57,703 bases of DNA from Gammaproteobacteria bacterium (GCA_015231865.1 JADGAU010000003.1:1-57703), one strand, 5' to 3'; shown: positions 13,839 to 23,187, numbered from the stretch's first letter. Notes: generated by a model not told the origin, from the letters alone. A program made the numbers and translations.

Positions 13839-14255
13839 TAATATAGTCTTTCTTAAAATTTGATTTTACCATTTAGATAATACAACACTAGAACTACAGA
13901 AGTCCGATTGAATTAGTCTTATTATTGGACGTAAGTTTTCCAATATGAATGAGCTTACATCCATTAATAATATTTTCTAAGATAATAATACAATTAAAAT
14001 TTCATAACAAGTTGCACAAACTAGATACAAATTAAAGACGTTTTTTATTGACGAAGTCTTGAGAAGGAAAAGTTCCTTATTATTACAAATATACTCTGCT
14101 TTCGTTCATGCAGATTTTAAGATTTAATGCTTAATTATCAGATTATTTCTACATAAAATTCAGATTAAGCTGATGTATTCATAGGCGGACATTTTGTAAT
14201 ATTTAGTCAATTGTCCAATAAGTCAGCATTCTTCCATCTTTTATAGGTTAATAGT
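13839..14255. other. Integron platform: candidate attI and promoter region
   Basis: This gene-free stretch separates the plus-strand intI remnant from the minus-strand first cassette, the place of attI in integrons. On the minus strand GTTATGA (complement of 14002–14008) matches the junction cores at the attC sites (GTTATGT at site D), so it is a candidate attI/cassette-1 boundary. A promoter for the cassettes is expected here but I cannot assign one reliably in such AT-rich DNA. Confidence 0.45.
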
Positions 14256-14432
14256 ATGAAAAAATTCAAATCAAAATTTTTATTATCTGTGCAGGAAGCA
14301 ATCAGAGTCAGGCATTACAGTTATCGAACGGAGCAAACGTATCTTGGATGGATTAAACGGTACATTTTATTTCATAATAAGCAACATCCAAAAATGATAA
14401 AGAGAAAGTTTATATCCTGTAAAAATGCATAG
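14256..14432 (+). pseudogene. intI: Integron integrase intI, N-terminal remnant
   Basis: The 58-codon frame reads SVQEAIRVRHYSYRTEQTYL followed by GWIKRYILFHNKQHPKM. This is the SAM-like N-terminal domain of IntI integrases (compare V-E-x-R-RHYS--TE--Y--WI-RFI-FH-K-HP). It then degenerates and stops; the catalytic domain (R, H-x-x-R, Y) and the IntI-specific patch are absent. Its divergent orientation relative to the cassette genes is canonical for integrons. Confidence 0.85.
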
Positions 14433-14466
14433 GAAATAAGGTAAGTTAAGCTTGAAAACAAACACG

Positions 14467-14505
14467 GGACATAGTCCGATACTGGATATAGTCAAGTCTA
14501 TGTCC
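14467..14505. repeat. 8-bp inverted repeat
   Basis: GGACATAG (14467–14474) and CTATGTCC (14498–14505) are perfect arms around a 23-nt loop, between the intI remnant and the second recombinase scrap. It may be a recombination-site remnant or chance. Confidence 0.5.
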
Positions 14506-14509
14506 TGAA

Positions 14510-14581
14510 GTACATAGATTGGAAAGTACGGTTAGATATCTTGGTGTTGGAATCGAAGATGCCCTGGAAGTGGCTGAATAA
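14510..14581 (+). pseudogene. Tyrosine recombinase, extreme C-terminal remnant
   Basis: The frame reads VHRLESTVRYLGVGIEDALE followed by VAE and a stop. The H-x-K/R-LESTVRYLG-[ED]-[VI]-[DE]DALE ending is typical of XerC-like site-specific integrases, and the Tyr of VRYLG is the catalytic tyrosine. Only 23 codons remain, directly after the intI N-terminus, so a deletion may have joined two recombinases. Confidence 0.6.
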
Positions 14582-14804
14582 ACAGAAGCTTAGTTATCTA
14601 ATTAAAATGCTTATTCTGGATGATTTGATTCATTGATAGAAGCATCCTTTTTTTTATGGAGTGACAGTTTTATGGAATGACAGTCATGACAGAAAAGATT
14701 ATCATCAATAAATACATTACGATCTTTTTCTGGTGCTTTCAGCTGTCGGACAAGAATTCTAATATTATCGATTTTTCGAATAGCCTATCAAGCTCTTATA
14801 GTCC
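14582..14804. other. Intergenic, no gene supported
   Basis: A partial direct repeat of TATGGRATGACAG occurs twice near 14657–14685 and GGATG/GCATCC before a T8 run near 14640–14655 could act as a weak terminator. The minus strand is open for about 40 codons with a CHDCH motif but has no start and no recognisable family. Confidence 0.35.
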
Positions 14805-17165
14805 TTATTTGCCGTTTAAACTTTTTAAATGAGGTGCAGGCCTACCTAAATGGAAGCCCTGTCCCATGTCTATGTGCAAATCTTGTAAAACCGAAACGAT
14901 AGCTTCGTTTTCTACAAACTCAGCCACTGTAACAATACCCAGTGCACGGGCCATATCAGACATAGATTTAACAAATACTCGATCAAAATCATCATCCACT
15001 AAACTGCGAATAAAGCTGCCATCAAGTTTCACAATATCAATATGCAAGTGTTTCAAATAATGAAAGGAAGAGAATCCAATACCAAAATCATCTAGGGCAA
15101 TAGCACAGCCCAATTCGTGTAAATTCTCAGTAAAAGTTATGGCCTGCTCTATGTTTTCAACTGCTGCTGTTTCAGTCACCTCAAAAACAATATTGGATGG
15201 ATCGGCATCAAATTCTTTAAAGCAAGAGCGGATCCAGTCAAGAATTTTCAGGCTTCCAAAATGACGTCCCGACAGGTTTATCGTAAACTTGTTTGATAAG
15301 CCTTCTTGTATAAACTGGCTTTGTGCCATAATAGCATTGCGTATCACCCAATGATCAATCTCAGCAATCAAGCCAAAACGTTCTGCAATATCAATAAACA
15401 CCCCAGGAGAAATTAAACTGCCATCTTTCTCCTTCATCCTGAGTAAAACCTCATAATGAGATATCTGCATATTGCCTAAGTTGTAAATCGGTTGATAATG
15501 CAACTCAAATTGATCATTAGCCAATGCATCACGAATTTTTTGCTCCCAATGTAATTTTGATTGCATATCACTAAGACTTTCATCACCCGTTTCATAAATA
15601 TGATAACGGTTTCGTCCTAAATCCTTAGCACGGTACATTGCCGCATCTGCCATGGCCAGCAGTTCATTCGGTGAGTCTCCATCATCAGGAAAAATAACAA
15701 CACCGATACTTGCCGAAATACCAGGGCATCCACCGAGCTTAGCATTTGTTGTTGCTAAATGTTTTAGTAAGTGTGTCGCTGCCGTAGCTGCCTGCTCTAT
15801 TGTGGTATTAGGTAGGATTACACCAAATTCATCACCACCCAGACGACCTAAAATATCAACCTTACGCAAGCCCTTGACTAATCTTTGAGCAACCAGACAA
15901 AGATATTCATCTCCTGTCTGATGCCCCAATGTATCATTAATATACTTAAATTGATCTAAATCGATAAACATCAATGCTGCCGACTGTTTAAAACGTTCAG
16001 CATAATCCAATGAACGTTCCAGCTCCAGTTGAAAACGATGACGGTTGAAGAGTCCCGTTAGAGAATCATGTTCAGCCAGGAAAATAATACGTTCTTCGTT
16101 TTTCTTTTGTTCTGAGATATCAAGTATCAAACCGCGGCAAAGAACGCGTTCATTTTGACGTACCACGGTACTGATATTCCTTACCCAAACTGTACTACCA
16201 TCACTACGAAACATACGCACATCGTGACAAAAAGAATCCTGCCGTTCATGATTATCCTCAACCAGGGCTATCATGCGGCGAAAATCATCAGGATGGGTGT
16301 GCTGTTGAAAAAAACCGGGCTTCAGCCATTCATCTTGGGAAAAACCTAAAAGTGACTCCGCTTCACGACTCACATATTGAATCGAACAATACTGCAGATC
16401 TGCCTCTATAATGGTGGCATCCACTCCATCAATCAAAGTCTGTAAATGTTGCGTTTTACGTTCGAGCGCTATGTGCTCTTTTTTTAGTTCGGCCTGTGTG
16501 AAAGATAAATTTCGGGCAAGCTTATTAAAGCCTCGAGCTAAATCACCAATTTCATCCGTACTATTAATGTCAATACGATGATTCAGTTCTCCTCTAGCTA
16601 AAGCAGCAGCTCCTTCTTCGAGTTTGCGTAAATGCCGTGTAACGACCATTGCTAACAAAAAGGTCACAGTAATTGACAGAATGATCTCAATAAAGGCTAT
16701 TGATGTATTTTGAAAACGGGTAGCAGCAATAAGTTTCTCAATTTCCTCAAGTGAAACACCAATCTTTACTTTACCTAATGCTTGTCCAGCCAAAACAATA
16801 GATGCTTCTGAATCATAGATGCCATCATTTTTTGCTTGTTCGAAATTAAAATCCACCTTTTTTGATTTCGGTACATTACCACTCTTAGCCAATAGTTTTT
16901 TATCGTTATCGTAAACACCAACATAAACAAATGTGTCTTTATGCAGTAATGATAAAACATCTAGTAATACAGCACGGTCTGTTGCTGCTAATCCGGGAGC
17001 AAGGTTATTGGCCAGAAGCTTGGCATTCTGATCTACCTGATATGCCATACGCTGTGCGTGACTAGAGCTGATTAAGCGCACACTATTCCAGACCAGTATA
17101 GACAGCATGACAATTTCGATTAATACCACCCCGAATATTAAGCGACTCGATAGACGAATTTTCAT
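14805..17165 (-). CDS. HAMP–PAS–GGDEF–EAL membrane signalling protein
   Basis: The 786-residue protein has an N-terminal TM helix (about 7–29), a periplasmic sensor (about 30–155), a second TM helix, HAMP (about 180–230), PAS/PAC (about 245–360), GGDEF and EAL. GGDEF at 443–447 is intact (RLGGDEFG), so diguanylate cyclase activity is possible. The EAL motif is EVL (572–574) but the Glu and the NLS, FEVTET, DDFG, KLDG and EFVE motifs are present, so c-di-GMP phosphodiesterase activity is plausible. The PhnD-like gene 63 nt upstream probably supplies a periplasmic ligand-binding partner. Confidence 0.93.
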   Translation of the reverse strand: MKIRLSSRLIFGVVLIEIVMLSILVWNSVRLISSSHAQRMAYQVDQNAKLLANNLAPGLAATDRAVLLDVLSLLHKDTFVYVGVYDNDKKLLAKSGNVPKSKKVDFNFEQAKNDGIYDSEASIVLAGQALGKVKIGVSLEEIEKLIAATRFQNTSIAFIEIILSITVTFLLAMVVTRHLRKLEEGAAALARGELNHRIDINSTDEIGDLARGFNKLARNLSFTQAELKKEHIALERKTQHLQTLIDGVDATIIEADLQYCSIQYVSREAESLLGFSQDEWLKPGFFQQHTHPDDFRRMIALVEDNHERQDSFCHDVRMFRSDGSTVWVRNISTVVRQNERVLCRGLILDISEQKKNEERIIFLAEHDSLTGLFNRHRFQLELERSLDYAERFKQSAALMFIDLDQFKYINDTLGHQTGDEYLCLVAQRLVKGLRKVDILGRLGGDEFGVILPNTTIEQAATAATHLLKHLATTNAKLGGCPGISASIGVVIFPDDGDSPNELLAMADAAMYRAKDLGRNRYHIYETGDESLSDMQSKLHWEQKIRDALANDQFELHYQPIYNLGNMQISHYEVLLRMKEKDGSLISPGVFIDIAERFGLIAEIDHWVIRNAIMAQSQFIQEGLSNKFTINLSGRHFGSLKILDWIRSCFKEFDADPSNIVFEVTETAAVENIEQAITFTENLHELGCAIALDDFGIGFSSFHYLKHLHIDIVKLDGSFIRSLVDDDFDRVFVKSMSDMARALGIVTVAEFVENEAIVSVLQDLHIDMGQGFHLGRPAPHLKSLNGK

Positions 17166-17228
17166 GCGAAAAATTGGTATTCTGCTGGCAGTATTGGAAT
17201 CATTGTGTTGACTTAAACTTAGCCTTAA

Positions 17229-18065
17229 TTATTTTTTTGGTACATAAGGACGCAACATCTCATAGTCGATGGCATCCACAATTCGAAAACCTTTTGAGCC
17301 AATATGTGTTAATAATGAACGACCTGATTCATGGTCATTTAAAGCCAGTAGTGCTTTCTGAATTGATACATCCAAAGAAGCTGGTTGATCAGCAGCAACC
17401 ATAATAGGCATATTAGGGAAGGTAATTCCCCGATCCAGAATCTTAATGGGCTTACCCTGGCTGATCATTTTGTCAGCGACGTTAATCGTTGTAATGACAG
17501 CATCAACATTACCCATTTGAATAGCCTCAACTGCTGCATTATGAGTTTTAAAAACAGTGAAGCTCGGCATATCTTCAGCTGTAATGCCATAGTCAATCAA
17601 ACGCTGTTTGCCCAAACGGGTCGTCAGTGCTTTTGCAAAGCCAGTCCCCACTTTTTTACCTCGAAGCGCCCCCAGGGTCTTCCAGTTCTTATCTTTATGA
17701 ATAAGCACAAGTTGCTGGCCTGAATTCTTATGGGTTGCGATGATACGATATTTTTTTTGATCGACTGCCCGTAACCCAAAGTGGGGCGCAGTGATAGCAA
17801 TATCATAGCGACGTTCGCTAGTACGTTTAACAAATGTTGGAAAATCCTTGGCGGTTTCAAGCCTAATAGTTTGGCCAAGCTGTTCTTCCAGATAGTCTTT
17901 CAAAGGACCATATTTCTTATACAATTCGACAGTGCTGTATAGTGGAAAAAAACCCATAACCAATTTTTTTTCTGCAGCCAAAGTTTCAGCATGCACACAA
18001 TTAAGTGAAAAGCTTAACCCTGCCACAAACAACACAATAATAGATCTGAATTTATTTAGTCTCAT
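17229..18065 (-). CDS. PhnD-like periplasmic substrate-binding protein
   Basis: The 278-residue protein has a signal peptide ending VHA at about residue 26, then the PhnD-family fold: VMGFFPLYSTVELYKKYGPL, YDIAITAPHFGLRAV, TLGALRGKKVGTGF and AIQMGNVDAVITT. Family members bind phosphonates, phosphite or related anions. No permease or ATPase genes are adjacent; instead it is co-transcribed with a GGDEF/EAL protein, suggesting a sensing role rather than transport. That role is inference from context. Confidence 0.88.
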   Translation of the reverse strand: MRLNKFRSIIVLFVAGLSFSLNCVHAETLAAEKKLVMGFFPLYSTVELYKKYGPLKDYLEEQLGQTIRLETAKDFPTFVKRTSERRYDIAITAPHFGLRAVDQKKYRIIATHKNSGQQLVLIHKDKNWKTLGALRGKKVGTGFAKALTTRLGKQRLIDYGITAEDMPSFTVFKTHNAAVEAIQMGNVDAVITTINVADKMISQGKPIKILDRGITFPNMPIMVAADQPASLDVSIQKALLALNDHESGRSLLTHIGSKGFRIVDAIDYEMLRPYVPKK

Positions 18066-18296
18066 GCTAATATCCTAAAATATATATAGTATTTATATCC
18101 AATAATAGGAAACTTTAAGATATTATGCAAATATGAATTGAATAAGAAATTAAAGATCTCTTAAAACTAAACCATTCAAATTTTTTTGAAAAATATTTTC
18201 CTCCTAAATAATCATCATCTACACAAATCCAATTTTTTTCATAAAATTTGACTCTGAGTTATTTATAAGATATTGCCTTTATATTGAATTAGAAAA

Positions 18297-19652
18297 TCAA
18301 GAGCCAGGGTTATAAGTCCAGGTCATTCCATTTACCCAAAGTTCATCCAACACTGCCTTCATTGCTTGTCCATTCACAGAACTATTAAGCATGGTGGTCA
18401 TCGCTTCAGATGTTGAAGGAAACTCTGTACCCGATGATGCTACGTCAGAATCATGTCCCCTCATTTCACGATAGATACTAACTACGTTCATTATAAACTC
18501 AATAGCAGCACAATATGGCGTTGCACAAGTTCCTGTAATATGCTGGCCTGTATTATTTGTTGTATTTTCTCCATGATAATACCAATTATTAGAGCTAGTC
18601 ATTGCTTCAAAAGCCAGCTTTGTTAATGTGCTTTGCTCCCAATTACAGCCTTCTGATGAATTCTCTTTACAGCCATCCAGACTATCCCCCCAAACTGTTG
18701 GGTATGCTTTGGCATAACCGTATGAATGAATCATATGCATAGCTTCTTCTACCAACATGTGTTTTTCATAAAGGTTTTCACTATAACCTGTACTACTACC
18801 ATAATCGTCCACTAACCAGGAATTTTTAACGCCCATATCTTTTCCCACATAAGGGAGCAACTCTTCAACAATTGGACCTTCATTGGTTTCATTAGCAGCA
18901 CTTTGCATGTTCAACCAAGCACCATTGGCGCCTGATTTTAAGTTCTGTACAACAGCAGGGTCATCAACAACACCATCCTGATTATTATCCAATAGCTCAG
19001 CAAGTATATCGGCCAAAGATTGCGTCATTGCCGTTATATCCTGACCTCTAACAAGGGTTTCATTACTGTTAGCAATTAAAATACCAGCAACCATAGAACA
19101 TTTTTTATAATTATATTTATTTAAAATCGATACCGCATTAGTACCAATATCAGAACTCAATGTAGAGCAGTCAACCACTTGCGGTTTGCTGATTGCATTA
19201 GATGTACTGTCAGTGCTTCCATTACCGCCACCGGTACTTGTACTATCATCGTTAACTATTGTTCTGGTTTTTGTTATGGAAGTTACACCTGCAGGGAAAC
19301 TAATGCCTTGGGGATTACTCAAAATTAAACTAAATGTTTCGTCAGGTTCACTTTTAGTATCTCCAATTATCTCAACAGCGATAGTGGTACTGATTGAATT
19401 AGGCTCTATTATTGCTGTACCTCTGGTTTCGGTATAATCGTTATCGGCAATGGTAGCTGTGCCATCCTTAGTCTCAAAATCAACGGAAACCTCTGTTGTT
19501 AAAGGACGACTTAATTGTAAAAGAAAATAGTTGGTGTGATTAGTATCACCTTCATTTGGAGAACTGATTACTTCAGATGATGTAGTTGGTTGTGCATTTA
19601 TATTCTGTGCTGAAGCAGCTAAGAATAACAGCATTGTGATGACCTTAAACAT
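18297..19652 (-). CDS. Secreted Calx-beta domain protein with zincin-like segment
   Basis: A signal peptide (cleavage after INA at about 20) precedes a Calx-beta domain (about 25–135, ending TRTIVNDD), a Gly/Ser/Thr linker (about 137–155) and a large unrecognised domain. In the latter DNNQDGVVDD (about 218–227) resembles a calcium-binding loop and LVEEAMHMIHSYGYAKAYP contains EExxHxxH, which could be a metal site. Two pairs of cysteines (CKENSSEGC, CATPYC) suggest disulfides. Probably an extracellular calcium-dependent protein, perhaps an enzyme; function unproven. Confidence 0.75.
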   Translation of the reverse strand: MFKVITMLLFLAASAQNINAQPTTSSEVISSPNEGDTNHTNYFLLQLSRPLTTEVSVDFETKDGTATIADNDYTETRGTAIIEPNSISTTIAVEIIGDTKSEPDETFSLILSNPQGISFPAGVTSITKTRTIVNDDSTSTGGGNGSTDSTSNAISKPQVVDCSTLSSDIGTNAVSILNKYNYKKCSMVAGILIANSNETLVRGQDITAMTQSLADILAELLDNNQDGVVDDPAVVQNLKSGANGAWLNMQSAANETNEGPIVEELLPYVGKDMGVKNSWLVDDYGSSTGYSENLYEKHMLVEEAMHMIHSYGYAKAYPTVWGDSLDGCKENSSEGCNWEQSTLTKLAFEAMTSSNNWYYHGENTTNNTGQHITGTCATPYCAAIEFIMNVVSIYREMRGHDSDVASSGTEFPSTSEAMTTMLNSSVNGQAMKAVLDELWVNGMTWTYNPGS

Positions 19653-20064
19653 TTTTGTTCCCTATATTGATTTTCTTTTTTATTTTATTGCCGATTTTTA
19701 GAAAGTCTATATTAATAGAATCTAAACATCAATTTTAATGTATTACGAGTCTAACTTTAATCGCTATCTTGTAACCTAAAAGCGGCATTTAAAACTACTG
19801 TGAATGCCTAACACACTAAATTTAAATGGTTTTTGAAGTGTGGTTGCTATGGTCACATCTGTGATATGTCAGTTGAAGAAATCAAGCGTCAAATACAAGT
19901 CAATAGCTCAAAGCAAAGCCTATGACTGAAACGGTCATTGAACAGACGATTCATCATTAAATCAGCAATATAGTTTTTTCATACATAATTCTGGCGTTAA
20001 TATAAACCAGAGAAATATTGTTCAACCTGGGTATATTTTTAGTTGTTGTAAAACCATCCTGTTA
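19653..20064. other. Intergenic, no gene supported
   Basis: The 412 bp between the Calx-beta gene and the spermidine-synthase-like gene hold a short plus-strand frame (MSVEEIKRQIQVNSSKQSL, about 19861–19925) that has no neighbours or ribosome-binding site and is probably a scrap. No other structure stands out. Confidence 0.4.
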
Positions 20065-20904
20065 TCATTGAGGACGGACTCGTTTAACATTTTCTTGCCA
20101 GTAGGCACGTGCATGTTTTTGCATTGGATTGTCGATCTTTAAACCAAGCTTATGAGCCTCATTAAAGAAAGGTTTTCGGTATAAAGCTGTAATTTCATTA
20201 TTAAAGGCATACAGTATGTTATTGCCACCTTTAACAACCAGCGAACAAACTTGGTTGTTAAACACGCTTTTCAGGCGCTCGTAACTTAGATGAAAAGCAA
20301 AAGAGTCAGTTTCCCATTGATTTATAACCAGTATACCTTGTGCGCTTAGATGCTCTTTACACTGCTGATAGAAAGTATCATCATTTTGCACCGCACTCAC
20401 TGAATCCGATAAATAAAGATCAGAAAAAATAAGATCATATTGCTGCTCATCTTTATACAGATATGAGATGGCATCGTCACAATAATAATGAGTATTGGAT
20501 GACTTGGGTAACATAAAATAATCCCATGCAACATTCAGTACTGCTTGGCGGTATTCTACGGCATGAATGTCCATTGAGGGAAAAAGAAAGTGTAAGGTTC
20601 TAAGTAAAGCACCGCCACCCAGACCTAGAATTAGAGAGGAGTCTAATTTATCCACTAATAAAACAGACAACAACATTGCTTGTGTGTAATTATGCTGGAG
20701 TTGATGGGGAGATTGTATATTTAATCGGCTTTGTTCAATTTGGTTGCCAAAAGTAAGAATTCGTTGCAACTCCTGTTCATAGACATAGATGTCTCCAAGA
20801 GAATCACGGGATTTATCAATGCAATTATCGAGAACAGTTTTCGTACCAGGTTTTACTAATTGAATAAAACGCTCCCAATAGTTAATTTTTGGGATAATTG
20901 TCAT
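20065..20904 (-). CDS. Spermidine synthase-like protein
   Basis: The 279-residue protein follows the polyamine aminopropyltransferase fold: IYVYEQELQRILTFGN, HNYTQAMLLSVLL, SSLILGLGGGALLRTLHFLF (nucleotide-binding GxGGG), HAVEYRQAVL (acidic E) and YDLIFSDLYLSD. The usual catalytic D-x-x-D-P-x-GP loop is altered to SDLYLSDSVSA, so substrate or activity may differ from SpeE. It starts 3 nt after the msrA stop, indicating an operon. Confidence 0.8.
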   Translation of the reverse strand: MTIIPKINYWERFIQLVKPGTKTVLDNCIDKSRDSLGDIYVYEQELQRILTFGNQIEQSRLNIQSPHQLQHNYTQAMLLSVLLVDKLDSSLILGLGGGALLRTLHFLFPSMDIHAVEYRQAVLNVAWDYFMLPKSSNTHYYCDDAISYLYKDEQQYDLIFSDLYLSDSVSAVQNDDTFYQQCKEHLSAQGILVINQWETDSFAFHLSYERLKSVFNNQVCSLVVKGGNNILYAFNNEITALYRKPFFNEAHKLGLKIDNPMQKHARAYWQENVKRVRPQ

Positions 20905-20907
20905 TAG

Positions 20908-21474
20908 TTAAAATCGCTTCGTATAGGCATGACAATATGGAGTGCCGTTTTTCTTTACATAGTAATCCTGATGGTACTTTTCTGCTACCCAGAAAGTTTT
21001 TACAGGTCTTACTGTTGTTGCTACTTCATAGTTATTTTTTTTGAGTAAAGAAATTAACTTATGAAGGATCTTTTTCTCTTTCTCATGATTATAAAAAGCG
21101 ACTGATAAATACTGCTCACCAATATCCGGGCCTTGTCCATCAACTTGAGTGGGATCATGGATCTCAAAAAACAGTCTTGCTAACGTCTCATAGTCAACTT
21201 CTTTGGCGTTATATTCAACTGCTACGACTTCAATATGACCTGTATTTTTATAACTGACATCATGATAGCTTGGATACTCTTTATTACCGCCCATATATCC
21301 TGAAACGGCATCAATAACACCTTTTTGCTTTTCAAAATAATATTCGACGCCCCAAAAACATCCACCAGCAAAATAGGCAACAACAGTATCTTCTTTGTTT
21401 TTTTCAGTAGCAAGGCTATGGTTGTTGATAATCAGAAACATAAAGGAAAGAGCTAAACTAAGTAGTGGTTTCAT
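20908..21474 (-). CDS. msrA: Peptide methionine sulfoxide reductase MsrA, exported
   Basis: I choose ATG 21474, giving MKPLLSLALSFMFLIINNHS, a signal peptide, rather than the upstream ATG at 21519. The catalytic GCFWG motif follows at about residue 37, with SGYMGGNKEYPSYHDV, TGHIEVVAVEYN and DPTQVDGQGPDIGEQY, all characteristic of MsrA. It reduces methionine-S-sulfoxide; export implies repair of periplasmic proteins. It precedes the SpeE-like gene by 3 nt. Confidence 0.95.
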   Translation of the reverse strand: MKPLLSLALSFMFLIINNHSLATEKNKEDTVVAYFAGGCFWGVEYYFEKQKGVIDAVSGYMGGNKEYPSYHDVSYKNTGHIEVVAVEYNAKEVDYETLARLFFEIHDPTQVDGQGPDIGEQYLSVAFYNHEKEKKILHKLISLLKKNNYEVATTVRPVKTFWVAEKYHQDYYVKKNGTPYCHAYTKRF

Positions 21475-21609
21475 TTTAATATTTGTCCTTTCAGGTATTA
21501 TTGTCTTATTCATAGTCAAAAAATTTATATTTTTAAGGTGCTAACCATAATCTGAATTTTAGTCCGATAGAGAACTCCTTGTACTCTTCCGCTAATAATG
21601 CATTGATAG

Positions 21610-22119
21610 CTAATCATGATAACTTTCTTTCTTTAGTTGCAATTGAATAAGGTAATAAATAGCTGCCCCTACTAGTCCAGAGTATAAACAGAACTGATGT
21701 AACTGATTGATGGTAATCATGTTATGTAAATAATTATTTGCTATCCAGGGATAAAAAGGTTCAATATCATAATGCATAATACTATCTAAAAAGACATGGC
21801 TGAAAGTTCCTATAAAAGCACTAACAAAAACTACCCACCACTTTATGCTGATAGGATTATCTTTTTTCGCTATACCAAGAATAATTAATCCATATTCAGA
21901 TAAATGTTTTCCAGTTAATGCTGATACGATTGTCAATAACAATGCACCAAGATAAGTATGGGTAAATCCATGTAGATGCCCTTCACCAGTTAACATAACA
22001 ATTAACGGCTGAATATCCATAATAATCTGTGCCCATCCGAAGACCATTAAGCTAAAACTACTCTGTAGTATAGATTTAATTAGTATCCCTGGACCCATAT
22101 GTATTGGTGTAAATGGCAT
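21610..22119 (-). CDS. Conserved polytopic membrane protein
   Basis: The 169-residue protein begins MPFTPIHMGPGILIKSI and has five or so hydrophobic segments, with GEGHLHGFTHTYLGALL and GTFSHVFLDSIMHYDIEPF in loops. The His/Asp content resembles the YdjM/DUF457-like membrane-bound hydrolase group, but this subfamily is uncharacterised. It starts 4 nt after the stop of the 124-aa protein upstream. Confidence 0.75.
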   Translation of the reverse strand: MPFTPIHMGPGILIKSILQSSFSLMVFGWAQIIMDIQPLIVMLTGEGHLHGFTHTYLGALLLTIVSALTGKHLSEYGLIILGIAKKDNPISIKWWVVFVSAFIGTFSHVFLDSIMHYDIEPFYPWIANNYLHNMITINQLHQFCLYSGLVGAAIYYLIQLQLKKESYHD

Positions 22120-22123
22120 AGTG

Positions 22124-22498
22124 TTAATTAAAATTTTCTTCTAGTCCTATTTTCCAGGATCCCATAAACATTTCTATTGACTCAATGAATTCAGGCTCAT
22201 GTTCGATACGGTTAATTGTTCCATGGATCACAACTTTATTAGGGGCAGGTTCATAGCCTGTTGTTATTGTCCATGCTAAAGCATTAGGACAATTAGGTAA
22301 TGAGAATCTGACTCCTCCATTTATAACTTGCCTGTGAACAGAAAATTGTCCCCAGATACAATAAATATCAGCATTATTTTTGTCTGTAACACTAAGAACT
22401 TTATCAATGTCAGAGCAATATTGAGTCAACTTATCTACTGTCAATTGCTGCAGTTCTTCAGCAGTCGTTTTGATATCAACAATTGTAAAAAATTCCAC
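22124..22498 (-). CDS. Conserved hypothetical protein, 124 aa
   Basis: The family is not recognised. The protein is soluble, with FSVHRQVINGGVRFSLPNCP in the middle and NALAWTITTGYEPAPNKVVI, which looks like a beta-rich core. It is coupled (4 nt) to the membrane protein at 21610–22119, so the two probably act together. Confidence 0.6.
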   Translation of the reverse strand: MEFFTIVDIKTTAEELQQLTVDKLTQYCSDIDKVLSVTDKNNADIYCIWGQFSVHRQVINGGVRFSLPNCPNALAWTITTGYEPAPNKVVIHGTINRIEHEPEFIESIEMFMGSWKIGLEENFN

Positions 22499-22515
22499 GT
22501 AGGTACTCTCTATAA

Positions 22516-22697
22516 TTAATTCAGAAGTTCAGGTCTAACCATTTAACGAATAGACCATTTAATCTTATCATCTCGCTCTAGACATACAACAGTACGAGGC
22601 TGAAATGACCTTTTTTAGTTAAAGGACGTTCTAGAACAATTTCTTTATTGGTTGCTTCACCATGTTGTACTAGATACAATTTCATTACATTATCCAT
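22516..22697 (-). pseudogene. SixA-like histidine phosphatase, internally deleted
   Basis: From ATG 22697 the frame reads MKLYLVQHGEATNKEIVLER followed by PLTKKG, where HGE corresponds to the phosphatase RHG motif (here QHG). In another frame the sequence continues RTVVCLERDDKIKWSIR, a stop codon where Trp is expected, and MVRPELLN. These are the two ends of a small histidine phosphatase with the middle (about 90 residues) deleted. The tail matches that behind the UDG remnant at 5206–5232. Confidence 0.65.
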
Positions 22698-22769
22698 AAA
22701 TTATAAATTGTTAGTAATATAAGAGATTATAATTACAATTTAAATAATGTTGAGTCTATCATCAGAAAT

Positions 22770-23168
22770 ATGCAAATACATTTAGTTGAAAAAAGTAAGC
22801 TGACCCGACCGCTATATGATTTTTTTGACAGCGTCTCAGAGAGACTATGTACTAAAATTTTTAATAAACTTCAGTCTTATGTCGAACATGGGAATGTTTA
22901 TAAATGTAATAGTCTAAAAACTTTAAATTCCAGAATATGGAAATATAAAGGGACTATCTACAAGCTTAGAGTGGATAATGACAAAGAATCAGCACGGGTA
23001 CTTTTTTCTAAATCAAATGACGGTGATTTAATCATTATTCATGCCTTTATCAAGTCAACAAGAAAAACGCCTAAAAAAGAAGCTTATCAAGCTGTTGGAA
23101 TTTATCAAACCTTAGAGAGTATTGACAAAGTGCTCTGGGAAACTTGTATTAATATGGGAAAGAGGTAG
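22770..23168 (+). CDS. RelE/HigB-like (Gp49 family) toxin, orphan
   Basis: The 132-residue protein shows NSRIWKYKGTIYKLRVDNDK, ARVLFSKSNDGDLIIIHAFI and KSTRKTPKKEAYQAV, the Gp49/HigB core with the HAFIKK-RKTPK signature. No HTH antitoxin follows within reach; downstream is an unrelated cupin on the other strand. Either the antitoxin was lost or the toxin is inactive. The reading frame itself is intact. Confidence 0.78.
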   Translation: MQIHLVEKSKLTRPLYDFFDSVSERLCTKIFNKLQSYVEHGNVYKCNSLKTLNSRIWKYKGTIYKLRVDNDKESARVLFSKSNDGDLIIIHAFIKSTRKTPKKEAYQAVGIYQTLESIDKVLWETCINMGKR

Positions 23169-23187
23169 TGTCATCTATACTCTAATC

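Noticed and set aside
14582-14804. C-type cytochrome end because of a CHDCH motif
   Set aside because: CHDCH is not CxxCH in a sensible context, and no start or heme-protein sequence surrounds it.
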